A DNA stretch of 40,711 bases from an uncultured Eubacteriales bacterium (GCA_958414825.1 CATYXQ010000012.1:1-40711), one strand, 5' to 3'; shown: positions 1 to 8,075, counted from the first letter of the stretch. A program made the numbers and translations. Notes: generated by a model not told the origin, from the sequence alone.

Positions 1-157
1 ACTGCGACGATGCGGACTGCGACGAAACTCCCGACACAGACGACGCGGACGATGCCAACGACGATGTAAGAACCTGCACAAATCAATATTGCGACGACGA
101 TGACTGCGACGATGCGGACTGCGACGAAACTCCCGACACAGACGACGCGGACGATGC
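1..157 (+). repeat. 102-bp tandem repeat, one full and one partial copy
   Basis: Bases 1-55 recur without mismatch at 103-157, an offset of 102 bp (34 codons). The repeat is in frame with the partial acidic coding sequence, so copy-number change would add or remove 34-residue units without a frameshift. After 157 the second copy diverges. More copies may lie left of the window. Confidence 0.85.
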
Positions 158-203
158 GGACGATGCCGATGACATTGACAGCGACAGCGACAATGACGAT
201 TAA
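1..203 (+). CDS. C-terminal end of an Asp/Cys-rich repeat protein (partial)
   Basis: The frame is open from the window edge (first full codon at 3) to TAA at 201-203, giving 66 residues. More than half are Asp, with short Cys-containing units such as CDDADCDE and a TPDTDDADDA stretch. The sequence repeats with a 34-residue period, and the last copy diverges into a run of DD, DI and DS pairs before the stop. No family is recognised. Runs of Asp of this kind are common in calcium-binding or very acidic surface proteins, and the paired Cys could bind metal or form disulfides, but both ideas are inference. A terminator about 100 bp downstream agrees with this being the 3' end of a transcribed gene. 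Start, length and signal peptide lie outside the window. Confidence 0.6.
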   Translation, partial: CDDADCDETPDTDDADDANDDVRTCTNQYCDDDDCDDADCDETPDTDDADDADDADDIDSDSDNDD

Positions 204-287
204 CCGCTTGTTGAAAGATTCAGAAACCATCTCAAAAAATAAGCAACTATGGTATTAAGCAGATACAATGCCAAATCGTTAACGAAA

Positions 288-336
288 TAAAAAAAGACTA
301 CGCTCAAGGGTAAAACCCTTGAGCGTGATCTTTTCT
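288..336. terminator. Bidirectional terminator after the acidic repeat gene
   Basis: A perfect 10-bp stem pairs 301-310 with 316-325 around the 5-base loop TAAAA. It can be extended by an A-T pair (300/326). A T-rich stretch follows on the plus strand (331-336), and an A-run at 288-295 gives a U-tract on the minus strand. It can end the plus-strand gene stopping at 203. Confidence 0.8.
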
Positions 337-400
337 CTATATGTAACGCCGATTTAAAGAAGCGAAAAATAAAAAGCGATTGACACAAAAATCCGCATAG

Positions 401-445
401 AAGAAAAGGGTGTAACCCCATTTTATGAGGTTACACCACATTTTC
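401..445 (-). terminator. Terminator of the SLH protein gene
   Basis: Bases 409-417 (GGTGTAACC) pair with 429-437 (GGTTACACC). On the minus strand the stem is followed by CTTTTCTT. It lies about 85 bp past the stop of the minus-strand SLH gene (521). Confidence 0.65.
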
Positions 446-520
446 AAAACACTTTCCTGTCAGCGTTCAGCGAATGCCGCAGGATTTTATTGTATCAAAC
501 GACGCTTGTCAGGATTCGGA

Positions 521-3500
521 TCAACCCATTGCGTAAGGAACCAGAATCTTCGCTACGAAGAGCGTCAGGATACCGGTATCCTCGTCATAGGAAGCCATAA
601 TCTTGAGTTCGGTCATAATCGACTGTGCATTCTCATAGTCATCGGAACCGGCCACGGGAAGCAGAATCTCGTCGCCCTCGGTATCCAGAATGAACTGGTT
701 CAGCACGCCGGCAACCGGCTCCTCAATCACTTCGACACGGTCGCCGCCGAGCAGGTATTCGTAGCCGGAGAAGCCCTCGCGAATTTCAAGCTCGGTTGCA
801 TCCAGGCTGCCGTCATACTCGGTGTTCAGCGCAAGACGGTCGAAATCGTAGTCGTCCGCACTGAAGCCGGTCGAATTGAGCGTGAGGATCGTCGCGTTTA
901 CGCCTGCAAGCGCATTCGGCAATTTGATGGTATCGCCTTCGATCTTAACCGTCTCCGCGTCGATAAACGTCAGGTCGGAAGCCGAAATATCCGTAAAGGT
1001 AATATCCTGCTCCGCGCCCTCCAGTTTGCGCGCTTCGGCAAACGCCTCTGCAAGCGACTTGTCGGACTCGGTAATCACGCCGTCCTCGTTGGCGTAGAGC
1101 GCCTTCGAGAGATCCAGGTCGATAACCGTATCGCTTCCGAACGACTTGGATTCGACAATCTGAAGCGTGCGCAGGTCAAGGAGGTTCGTGATGGTAACGG
1201 TGTACTTCTCTTTTACATCCTCGCCGCTCGACTCTACAAACAATTCAGAATCGTTCGTCGCCACATAGTAGGTTGCGTCGCTTGCCGCCGCACGGCTCTC
1301 GCCCCAATCCTCAACCGTGGAGAATCCGCCGGTGAACGCAGGGGTCTCGATAACGGCGACAATCAGATCGGAGGTAGCCGCATACACGTCGGCAGAACCG
1401 CTGATCGAATATTTTTCTTTCTGAATACCGGTGCGGACGCCGATATTGCCCTGACCGTCAATGACCACAATCATGGAATTTTCATTCAGCGTAACTCTGG
1501 CTGCGGTTGCATCCGGATCCGCCTTTATGGGATTGGTCTTGTGCGAAACGTCGGAGAAGAGCAAGCCCTCTGCAACCGTTGCATACGTAACTGCATCCTC
1601 TGCGGCGCCAAGGTTATACACGCCGTCTTTCTCGCTGATTACAGCGAAGAGTCTGCCGTTTTCAAGCACTTCCGCCAGTGCGCGGTATTCTTCGTACTTG
1701 GTGTAGGACTCGCCGGCAATTTCCACATAGGTGGCATACAAGCCGAGGCTGCCCTTGGTATCGAACGTGTCTTCATCCGCGTTATAATCCTTTGCAATTA
1801 CGTCAAGCGCCGCCAGTTCCCATTCGCCGGTCTCGGTATTGAGCACCGCGATGCGGACGTAACCGTCTTTGTCCAGCACAAAGTCAGCCGTGTACTCGAG
1901 ATCAGCCTCATCCACCTTCATCAGCTTCGCGATGCGCTCGGGGTCAATCGAAACGATTTTGAAGTCATAAGCGGAGGAGGAAATCGACTCGCCGCTGTAC
2001 TGATCCATATAAACGATGCGGCCGTCTACCTCAACATACTTGACGTTGTCCTTGCCGGACTCATAGTTCTTGATGATCGTCTGGATCATCGCAGCGTTGT
2101 CGTCGTAATTTGAATAGGTTGTTTCATATGCGCCCTTGAAGCCGAAGTGCTTGTTCGCACCGCCGATCTTAACCGTTTCAGCGGAAAGGCTGGTGCCGGT
2201 GAGCGCGCCGGTCTTAAAGCCGCCGTGGCTCGATGCAACCGTCAGGATATTATCCACGCTGTTGTAGTAGTAGAACATGAAGTCGCCGGACTTCACACCC
2301 TCTCCCGCAAGCTTGACGGATTTTGCTTTTTCGCCGTTTTTCTTGGAAACAGACGTTGTAGCCGAGGTTACCTTGGAGGATGTGCCGAGGAGATATTCAA
2401 CAAAGTTCGACTGTACTTTGTCCTTGTTCTCCACCTTGCTCTCCTCATAGGAGCCGATGGTTACGAAATCCGCATCCTTCGCAGTGGTGGAATCTTTCAG
2501 TGTACGGACGAAGTACTGACCAAATTCGTAGGGCGTGTAGTAAACACTCACGATCTTTTCAGCATCGCCGTCGCCTTTCTTGACTTCGGAAACCATATAC
2601 TTCACGGCGCCGTTCGAGTTGCTTCCGACGTAGCCGTCCTTGGTCGTGAACTTGAAGTTGTCAAGGAACTCGGAATCTTCGTTCAATGCCCAGCCCGCGT
2701 CGCCGAACTCATATACATTGACCGTATATTTATCGGTAGCAAACTTCACGCCGCCGATAAGCAGGTAAGGCTGGCCGGTCGTCGGAACGACATATTTGAT
2801 CGTGCCCGCGTCGCCGAGGTTTTCAACCTTCGTCATCGCATCCCAGTTGGTAAATACGACGCGCGCTTCGCTCTCTTCTGCTTCAATGCTGTACAGATCG
2901 AAGAATTTGTCCGCCTCGCTGTTGACCATGATGGTCGCACGCAGGCCGAGGTAATTGATCTTCGGCGTGTCCGCCTTGATGCCAAGGTCGGCCGCAGCCA
3001 TCTCGTGCTGCTCGCCGTTGTATTCGACAACTACGGTGTCAATGCCGTCGCTGTTTGCCGCTTTTTTGAATTCGACAATGCTGATTTCAAGCTTGCCGGC
3101 TGCAAAACCGGACTTTTCAAGATAGGTTTCTCTCTTGATCTTGCCGGGGCCGAGAATCAATCCGTAGGGAGAAGAATCCTCCATGCCGGGATAAACGATC
3201 TCGCCGGTCAGCGGGTCGGTAATCGCAATCTGCGTATTCAGCATATCCCAGATCAGCTGCGCGGTCTCGCCGCGGGTCATGGTCTCTTTGAAATTGACGC
3301 TGTCGATGTTGTCGGTAAGGCCAAGCTTCTGCGCTTCGAGAATATGGCCGTAGGGGTAAGACATATCTTTCGTCTCGTAGCCGAGCGCACGAACGGCCAG
3401 TACCAGCATATCCTGATAGGTAATCTGGTCATTATAGCCGTAAATGCCGTTGCCCCGGCCGACGATCAAGCCGATTCCGGCCAGATAGTCGATTGCCGTA

Positions 3501-3793
3501 CCGTACTCCGGTACATCCGTGAAAATAGCGCTCTTATCTGCGTTCCAAACAGAGGGGTCGGTTTTGCCGGTGATAGATTGAACGAAGAACAAAGCAGCCT
3601 GATAACGAGTGACGCCCTGATCGAGCATCAAATTTCCGTTTTCATCGCCCTTCATGATGCCGATCGCCGAAAGCTGCTGCGCCGCCTCGGTATAATCCGC
3701 AGCGGAATCTGCAGCGCTCATCGGAATTACAGACATGCCCACTACCATGAGCACCGCCATCATAAGCGCAAGAAATTTTTTGAAATTTCTCAT
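521..3793 (-). CDS. Secreted SLH-domain protein, candidate S-layer protein
   Basis: This is a 1090-residue protein. It starts with a clear signal peptide (MRNFKKFLALMMAVLMVVG, cleavage near ADSAAD around residue 28-30). About residues 30-190 hold three SLH repeats. Their TRAE-like positions read VTRYQ, ITYQD and MTRGE, so they are somewhat degenerate. SLH domains are known to bind pyruvylated secondary cell wall polymers non-covalently. The remaining ~900 residues are acidic, rich in Asp, Glu, Thr and Ser with hardly any Cys, and show no enzyme motif, as in S-layer array proteins. A strong ribosome site (AAGGAG, 3807-3812) precedes the ATG. The gene is monocistronic, with a terminator on its 3' side. 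S-layer identity is inferred from architecture only; a generic SLH surface protein is the alternative. The GT4-CsaB gene at 27637 could supply the pyruvylated anchor. Confidence 0.85.
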   Translation of the reverse strand: MRNFKKFLALMMAVLMVVGMSVIPMSAADSAADYTEAAQQLSAIGIMKGDENGNLMLDQGVTRYQAALFFVQSITGKTDPSVWNADKSAIFTDVPEYGTAIDYLAGIGLIVGRGNGIYGYNDQITYQDMLVLAVRALGYETKDMSYPYGHILEAQKLGLTDNIDSVNFKETMTRGETAQLIWDMLNTQIAITDPLTGEIVYPGMEDSSPYGLILGPGKIKRETYLEKSGFAAGKLEISIVEFKKAANSDGIDTVVVEYNGEQHEMAAADLGIKADTPKINYLGLRATIMVNSEADKFFDLYSIEAEESEARVVFTNWDAMTKVENLGDAGTIKYVVPTTGQPYLLIGGVKFATDKYTVNVYEFGDAGWALNEDSEFLDNFKFTTKDGYVGSNSNGAVKYMVSEVKKGDGDAEKIVSVYYTPYEFGQYFVRTLKDSTTAKDADFVTIGSYEESKVENKDKVQSNFVEYLLGTSSKVTSATTSVSKKNGEKAKSVKLAGEGVKSGDFMFYYYNSVDNILTVASSHGGFKTGALTGTSLSAETVKIGGANKHFGFKGAYETTYSNYDDNAAMIQTIIKNYESGKDNVKYVEVDGRIVYMDQYSGESISSSAYDFKIVSIDPERIAKLMKVDEADLEYTADFVLDKDGYVRIAVLNTETGEWELAALDVIAKDYNADEDTFDTKGSLGLYATYVEIAGESYTKYEEYRALAEVLENGRLFAVISEKDGVYNLGAAEDAVTYATVAEGLLFSDVSHKTNPIKADPDATAARVTLNENSMIVVIDGQGNIGVRTGIQKEKYSISGSADVYAATSDLIVAVIETPAFTGGFSTVEDWGESRAAASDATYYVATNDSELFVESSGEDVKEKYTVTITNLLDLRTLQIVESKSFGSDTVIDLDLSKALYANEDGVITESDKSLAEAFAEARKLEGAEQDITFTDISASDLTFIDAETVKIEGDTIKLPNALAGVNATILTLNSTGFSADDYDFDRLALNTEYDGSLDATELEIREGFSGYEYLLGGDRVEVIEEPVAGVLNQFILDTEGDEILLPVAGSDDYENAQSIMTELKIMASYDEDTGILTLFVAKILVPYAMG

Positions 3794-3872
3794 ACTGTGT
3801 GTGTTCTCCTTTTTCTTTTATTTTTGAACGTCCGCGCCGCACAGTTTTCAACGCGGCCCCGTCCTGTGCTCA

Positions 3873-3901
3873 ATCGTACAACAAGACGTTCGCCTTTGCA
3901 A
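3873..3901 (-). promoter_or_regulatory. Possible promoter of the SLH protein gene
   Basis: On the minus strand TTGCAA (3896-3901) is followed after 17 bp by TACGAT (3873-3878). Each hexamer matches consensus at 4 of 6 positions. The implied leader is about 75 nt. Weak but well spaced. Confidence 0.35.
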
Positions 3902-3945
3902 GACCTATCAGGCAACTGTCAGCAAGGTGTAATTTTCACGGCGTC

Positions 3946-3982
3946 TAAAACGTGTTTTTTGTAATATTTCGTCCACGTTTTA
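3946..3982. repeat. Perfect 9-bp inverted repeat upstream of the SLH gene
   Basis: TAAAACGTG at 3946-3954 and its exact complement at 3974-3982 flank 19 bases. There is no T-tract suited to termination of a known gene. Its place upstream of the SLH promoter candidate suggests a regulator site, but it could be chance. Confidence 0.4.
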
Positions 3983-4159
3983 ACAGCGGCGGAACCGCAT
4001 GGCAACAGGCACACCCCCTCTAAAACAGCGTTTTTCCGAAAAATTCAAAAAGCGGAAAATTTGTAGAGAAAAAAGAATCTTATTTATTATTGAAAGAAAC
4101 TTTAAAATCCGCGGGCGCGCCGCGGGAAGAAAAAAACAGTCCAAAATTACAAAAAACAC

Positions 4160-4188
4160 TTCCAATTACAGGCGGAATGTGGTAATAT
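4160..4188 (+). promoter_or_regulatory. Possible promoter of the tsaE-glmM operon
   Basis: TAATAT (4183-4188) follows a TG-rich stretch, with TTCCAA (4160-4165) 17 bp upstream. The -10 is good and the -35 poor (3 of 6). It lies 107 bp before the tsaE start. Confidence 0.4.
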
Positions 4189-4295
4189 AAGACGTATATA
4201 TAAATGAAAACAAAATGTTCCCATTACTTTTGCGGCGGGGCTTTGCCCCAAACAGAAAAATTCAAACGCCATATTCGGAAAGGAGCGCGGCAGCC

Positions 4296-4721
4296 ATGCA
4301 AAGCTATCTCTCTCAGCAAACGGCGGACACTGAAGCCGTCGGGCGCGCGCTTGCCGCACGGCTCTCGGACGCTCTCGTCACACAGGCGTTTATCGCGCTG
4401 TGGGGAGACCTTGGCGCGGGAAAAACCGCTTTTGTGCGCGGCTTTGTCTCCGCTCTCTCGGACGCGCGCGTCAAAAGTCCGACCTACACGATTGTCAATG
4501 AATATTCGGGGCGCGTGCCGGTCTATCACTTCGACATGTACCGGATCAGCGGCGAGGACGATCTGTACTCAACCGGATTTTACGATTATTTAGACGCGGG
4601 ATTTCTGCTCTGCGAATGGAGCGAAAACATCCCGTTCGCCCTGCCTGAAAAGCGGATCGACGTGCGCATCGAAAAGGTCGGAGAGACCGGGCGCCGCATT
4701 ACAATAGAGGATAGATCATGA
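4296..4721 (+). CDS. tsaE: tRNA t6A threonylcarbamoyl transfer ATPase TsaE
   Basis: TsaE is the ATPase that partners TsaB and TsaD in making N6-threonylcarbamoyladenosine at position 37 of ANN-reading tRNAs, in the cytoplasm. The 141-residue product has the usual length. Walker A is GDLGAGKT at residues 37-44. The family signatures SPTYTIVNEY (61-70), HFDMYR (78-83) and CEWSE (106-110) follow in order. The ATG at 4296 was chosen over an upstream in-frame ATG at 4215 because AAGGAG lies at 4280-4285 and because the upstream extension is unlike the family. Its stop overlaps the tsaB start (ATGA, 4718-4721), which indicates translational coupling. Confidence 0.95.
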   Translation: MQSYLSQQTADTEAVGRALAARLSDALVTQAFIALWGDLGAGKTAFVRGFVSALSDARVKSPTYTIVNEYSGRVPVYHFDMYRISGEDDLYSTGFYDYLDAGFLLCEWSENIPFALPEKRIDVRIEKVGETGRRITIEDRS

Positions 4722-5431
4722 TTATACTGGCAATGGATACAACCGCAAAGCTGGCGGCCGCCGCACTGCTCGACGACGAAAAGCTGCTGGCCAAAGATAC
4801 GCGCGACGGCGCGGGCGCGCACAGCGCTTCCCTTTTGCCGATGATCGCGCAGCTTTTGGAGCGCGTGGGCATTGCGCCGGACGAAATCGAACTGTACGCG
4901 GCAAGCGCCGGTCCCGGTTCGTTCACCGGCGTTCGTATCGGCGCGGCCACGCTCAAAGGGCTTGCGTTCGGCAAAGCCCGCCCCGCAGTCGAGGTCAGCG
5001 CGCTCGAAGCGCTCGCCTACAATCTGCGCGACACCAACTGCACCGCCTGCGCGCTGATGGATGCGCGGCGCGGACAGTTTTACACCGCGCGCTTTCGCTG
5101 CGGCGGTGGCAAAGTCGAGCGCCTGACGCCCGACGAGGCCAAAAGCGGAGCGGAAATCGCCCTGGCCTGCGCCGGCGCGGGCGCGCTCTGTCTTGTGGGC
5201 GACGGCGCCGAAGCGGCGCTTCCCTTTTTTGGGGGCGCGCCCGCGCTCGCGCCCGAAGCGTGCCGATACGCGGACGGAGAAAGCGTAGGACTTGCCGCGC
5301 TTGCCATGTACAAAGCGGGGAAAATAACAGACGCCGCTTCCTTTAAGCCAACTTATCTGCGTCTGCCGCAGGCGGAGCGCGAACGTCTCGAACGTATAGA
5401 AAAGGAGAAAGCAAATCATGCAAATCTTTAA
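4718..5431 (+). CDS. tsaB: tRNA t6A biosynthesis protein TsaB
   Basis: TsaB (YeaZ) is the inactive Kae1-like partner that heterodimerises with TsaD in t6A synthesis. The 237-residue product starts MIILAMDTTAKLAAAAL, the usual N-terminus (ILAIDTS in relatives). It carries the family's GPGSFTGVRIG segment near residues 66-76 and a DARRGQFYTARF strand in the middle. The C-terminus (YLRLPQAERE) fits the family end. It overlaps tsaE by 4 bp and rpiB by 14 bp. In many Bacillota rimI and tsaD follow directly; here rpiB follows, and tsaD must lie elsewhere. Confidence 0.95.
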   Translation: MIILAMDTTAKLAAAALLDDEKLLAKDTRDGAGAHSASLLPMIAQLLERVGIAPDEIELYAASAGPGSFTGVRIGAATLKGLAFGKARPAVEVSALEALAYNLRDTNCTACALMDARRGQFYTARFRCGGGKVERLTPDEAKSGAEIALACAGAGALCLVGDGAEAALPFFGGAPALAPEACRYADGESVGLAALAMYKAGKITDAASFKPTYLRLPQAERERLERIEKEKANHANL

Positions 5432-5876
5432 GCGCATTATCATCGGCGCGGACAGCGCCGGCTATCACCTGAAAGAGCAAATCAAGGAAAAACTCACCGC
5501 CGACGGCTACATCGTTGAGGATATGGGCCCAGACTCGGACGCTTCCTGTCATTATCCCGTATTCGGCGGCGCGGTGGCAAAGGCGGTGGCCGCCGCAGAC
5601 AAGGACGTCTGCGGCCTGCTGATCTGCGGCACCGGCGTCGGCATGAGCATGGTTGCAAACAAATACAAGGGCATCCGCGCGGCCTGCTGCTCGGATACTT
5701 TTTCCGCGCGCATGACGCGCGCGCACAACGACGCGAACATTCTGTGCTTTGGCGCGCGCGTGGTCGGCTACGGCCTTGCGTGCGACCTGGTCGATGCGTT
5801 TCTGTCCTCCCCCTTTGAGGGCGGACGTCATCAGACGCGCGTGGACATGATTACAAAAATCGAAAACGGGCAGTGA
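5418..5876 (+). CDS. rpiB: Ribose-5-phosphate isomerase B family protein (RpiB/LacAB)
   Basis: The RpiB/LacAB family interconverts aldose and ketose phosphates, typically ribose-5-phosphate and ribulose-5-phosphate in the pentose phosphate pathway. The 152-residue length is normal. The active-site loop CGTGVGMSM (catalytic Cys) and the SARMTRAHNDANIL segment are intact. The N-terminal motif reads GADSAGY where most RpiB proteins have a DHAG-type sequence, so the usual His is replaced by Ser. This may indicate a different sugar phosphate. It overlaps the end of tsaB by 14 bp, and its ribosome site (AAAGGAGAAAG) lies within tsaB, so the two are coupled. Family confidence is high and exact substrate uncertain. 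Confidence 0.88.
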   Translation: MQIFKRIIIGADSAGYHLKEQIKEKLTADGYIVEDMGPDSDASCHYPVFGGAVAKAVAAADKDVCGLLICGTGVGMSMVANKYKGIRAACCSDTFSARMTRAHNDANILCFGARVVGYGLACDLVDAFLSSPFEGGRHQTRVDMITKIENGQ

Positions 5877-5884
5877 GGTTTTTT

Positions 5885-6559
5885 ATGAGCAACATTCCGA
5901 TAATTACCAGGCTTTTTGATCTTGAGCATACAATAGCAAAGCCGTTTCTCCTGCGCTATACCTATCCATGGGAGGCGCTTTCGGGGCTTTCGGATTTCAT
6001 TAAGGAACTTGGCAATACGCTCGACCCCAAGCTCTATACGCAGACGGCGGAAAACGTCTGGATAGCGAAAGACGCGCATGTCGCGCCGAGCGCATCCGTC
6101 AGCGGCCCGTGCATCATCGACCGCGGCGCGGAGATCCGCCACTGCGCATTCATCCGCGGCAGCGCGATCATAGGAAAAAACTCGATCCTCGGCAATTCGT
6201 GCGAAATCAAAAATTCAATTATTTTTGACGACGCGCAGGCGCCGCACTATAACTACATAGGCGATTCCATCCTCGGCTGGCACGCGCACATGGGCGCGGG
6301 TTCGATCACCTCCAACGTCAAAAGCGACCGCTCGGACGTGGTAATCAAATGCGGGCGGGAATCCGCCGCGACCGGGCGCTACAAGGTTGGCGCAATCCTC
6401 GGCGACGGCGTGGAGGTCGGCTGCAACAGCGTCCTCTGCCCCGGAACCATCGTGGGGCGAAAAACGAATATTTATCCGCTCTGCCGGGTTCGCGGCGTGA
6501 TCCGCGAGGACAGCATTTACAAGAGCGAGGACAACATTATATTAAAGGAGATAAGATAA
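5885..6559 (+). CDS. Left-handed beta-helix acyltransferase, GlmU C-domain-like
   Basis: This 224-residue protein is built on hexapeptide repeats (about 65-215) resembling the acetyltransferase half of GlmU and the C-terminal helix of sugar-nucleotide pyrophosphorylases. A short helical N-terminus (1-50) replaces the nucleotidyltransferase domain. The segment APHYNYIGDS (His121) matches the place of the catalytic His in GlmU (GH-x-YLGD), followed by GAGSITSN. It may acetylate glucosamine-1-phosphate or act on a related sugar. Its position next to glmM supports a role in UDP-GlcNAc supply. ATG 5885 is preferred over GTG 5873 because a TGAGG ribosome site lies at 5874-5878. A separate uridylyltransferase would be needed, and none is in this window. 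Confidence 0.85.
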   Translation: MSNIPIITRLFDLEHTIAKPFLLRYTYPWEALSGLSDFIKELGNTLDPKLYTQTAENVWIAKDAHVAPSASVSGPCIIDRGAEIRHCAFIRGSAIIGKNSILGNSCEIKNSIIFDDAQAPHYNYIGDSILGWHAHMGAGSITSNVKSDRSDVVIKCGRESAATGRYKVGAILGDGVEVGCNSVLCPGTIVGRKTNIYPLCRVRGVIREDSIYKSEDNIILKEIR

Positions 6560-6563
6560 GATT

Positions 6564-7916
6564 ATGGGAAGACTTTTCGGCACCGACGGCATCCGCGGCG
6601 TGGCCAATGAAAAGCTGACGGTTGAACTTGCGGTCGCGACAGGCCGCGCCGTTGCCGCATCGCTCAGCAAAGGACAGACGAAAAAAACGATTCTGCTCGG
6701 CATGGACACGCGCGCTTCCTCCGACATGCTGGCCTCCGCGCTTTCAGCCGGAATTTTGTCGGTCGGCTGCGACGTTATTTCACTCGGCGTCGTCCCGACG
6801 CCCGCCGTAGCCTATCTTACGCGCCGATACAAGGCGCGCGCGGGCATTATGATCTCTGCCTCGCACAACCCGTATGAATTCAACGGCATCAAGGTGTTCA
6901 ACGGCGACGGATTCAAACTTCCCGACGAGCTTGAGGAAAATATCGAATCCATTGTGCTCGGCGAAACGCCCGAACCGAAATGCGCATCGGGCGCAAAAAT
7001 CGGACGGCTGATCCACAAGCCTGAGGCGCTGGAGGAATATATCGCGTTTCTGCGTTCAACCGTCGAGGGCGACCTTTCGGGACTGCGCGTCGCGTTTGAC
7101 TGTGCAAACGGCTCCGCGTCCATGACGGCCGAGCGGCTCTTTTCAGCGCTCGGCGTACAGTGCGCCATGCTCTCCTGCACCCCGGACGGAACCAACATCA
7201 ACGCCGAATGCGGCTCAACGCATCTTGAAAATCTGACGGCGTATGTCCGGGCAAACGGCTTTGACATCGGCATTGCCTTCGACGGCGACGCCGACCGTGT
7301 GCTCTGCGTGGACGGTACGGGCGAGGTTGTTGACGGCGATATGATTATGGCCATCCTCGCGCTCGATCTCAAAAGCCGCGGTATGCTGCGCGGCGACACG
7401 GTTGTCGGAACCATCATGTCCAACTACGGCTTTGTCAAATTCTGCAAGGAAAACGGCATCCGCTTTGAAGCGACCAAGGTCGGCGACCGCTATGTGCTGG
7501 AGGAAATGCTGCTGGAAGATTACCGCTTCGGCGGCGAGCAGTCCGGTCATATCATCTTCAAAGACTTCGCCACGACCGGCGACGGTCAGCTGACCGCCGT
7601 GCAGCTGCTCTCCCACATCAAGCGCAGCGGAAAGGCGCTTTGCGAACTCAAGCGCGTGATGACCAAATATCCGCAGTTCATCGTCAACATCCAAACCACC
7701 GACGCTGCAAAGCTGGCTTTTTACACCGACGATGAAATTCAGGCCATTTTGGAAGACGGACGCAAGAAGCTGGAAGCGACCGGACGGCTGGTCGTGCGTC
7801 CGTCGGGTACCGAGCCGCTGATCCGCGTCATGGCGGAGGGCGAGGACAACGCGCTGACCGAAGCCGTTGCAAAAAAAGTCGCCGAATTGCTGGCAAAGCG
7901 GTTAGCCCAGTATTGA
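6564..7916 (+). CDS. glmM: Phosphoglucosamine mutase
   Basis: GlmM converts glucosamine-6-phosphate to glucosamine-1-phosphate, the step between GlmS and GlmU in UDP-GlcNAc synthesis. All four signature regions of the alpha-D-phosphohexomutase family are present: the phosphoserine loop ISASHNP (Ser100), the metal loop DGDADR (about residue 240), the sugar-binding GGEQSGH (about 325) and the phosphate-binding RPSGTEPLIRV near residue 415. The N-terminus MGRLFGTDGIRGVAN is diagnostic for GlmM. The length of 450 residues is typical. A ribosome site (AAGGAG, 6545-6550) overlaps the end of the upstream gene, which stops 4 bp before this start. Confidence 0.97.
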   Translation: MGRLFGTDGIRGVANEKLTVELAVATGRAVAASLSKGQTKKTILLGMDTRASSDMLASALSAGILSVGCDVISLGVVPTPAVAYLTRRYKARAGIMISASHNPYEFNGIKVFNGDGFKLPDELEENIESIVLGETPEPKCASGAKIGRLIHKPEALEEYIAFLRSTVEGDLSGLRVAFDCANGSASMTAERLFSALGVQCAMLSCTPDGTNINAECGSTHLENLTAYVRANGFDIGIAFDGDADRVLCVDGTGEVVDGDMIMAILALDLKSRGMLRGDTVVGTIMSNYGFVKFCKENGIRFEATKVGDRYVLEEMLLEDYRFGGEQSGHIIFKDFATTGDGQLTAVQLLSHIKRSGKALCELKRVMTKYPQFIVNIQTTDAAKLAFYTDDEIQAILEDGRKKLEATGRLVVRPSGTEPLIRVMAEGEDNALTEAVAKKVAELLAKRLAQY

Positions 7917-8003
7917 ACCGAATACAAAGCCGCAGCATATAATAATCAGTACAGACACGGAGCGGCACAGCAAAAAAGCGCGATGCGCCGGGTTCCTCTT
8001 CAT
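7902..8003 (-). CDS. Possible 33-residue membrane peptide
   Basis: On the minus strand an ATG (8001-8003) opens a 33-codon frame ending in TAA (7902-7904). An AGAGG/AAAGG-type purine stretch lies just upstream. The product begins MKRNPAHRAFLLCRS, basic, and continues as one hydrophobic segment (VSVLIIICCGFVFGSILG), which is the form of a single-pass small membrane protein. Its 3' end overlaps the 3' end of glmM by 15 bp in antisense. No family is recognised and no promoter is clear, so it may be a chance frame. Confidence 0.25.
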   Translation of the reverse strand: MKRNPAHRAFLLCRSVSVLIIICCGFVFGSILG

Positions 8004-8075
8004 ACCTTTACTACCTCTATTCTCATAGAAAACAGTCTTACCCGTTCCGAAAAACGCCCGATTTTGCGATCAGCA

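Larger units (their letters stand above)
3794..4295. other. Divergent intergenic region between the SLH gene and tsaE
   Basis: These 502 bp separate two divergently transcribed genes. They hold the weak minus-strand promoter (3873-3901), a perfect 9-bp inverted repeat (TAAAACGTG 3946-3954, CACGTTTTA 3974-3982) with a 19-base spacer, an AT-rich stretch, and the tsaE promoter candidate. The inverted repeat lies about 45 bp upstream of the putative SLH -35, so it could be an operator. No gene is convincing here. Confidence 0.5.

Noticed and set aside
200..421. 73-codon minus-strand frame after the acidic repeat gene
   Set aside because: It spans a strong bidirectional terminator and has no ribosome site. 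The hydrophobic look comes from AT-rich sequence.
425..3964. Long plus-strand open frames (425-2113 and 2147-3964) opposite the SLH gene
   Set aside because: They are antisense to a convincing secreted SLH protein, have Arg/Val/Ile-rich composition without domains, and lack ribosome sites. They arise from the codon bias of the real gene.
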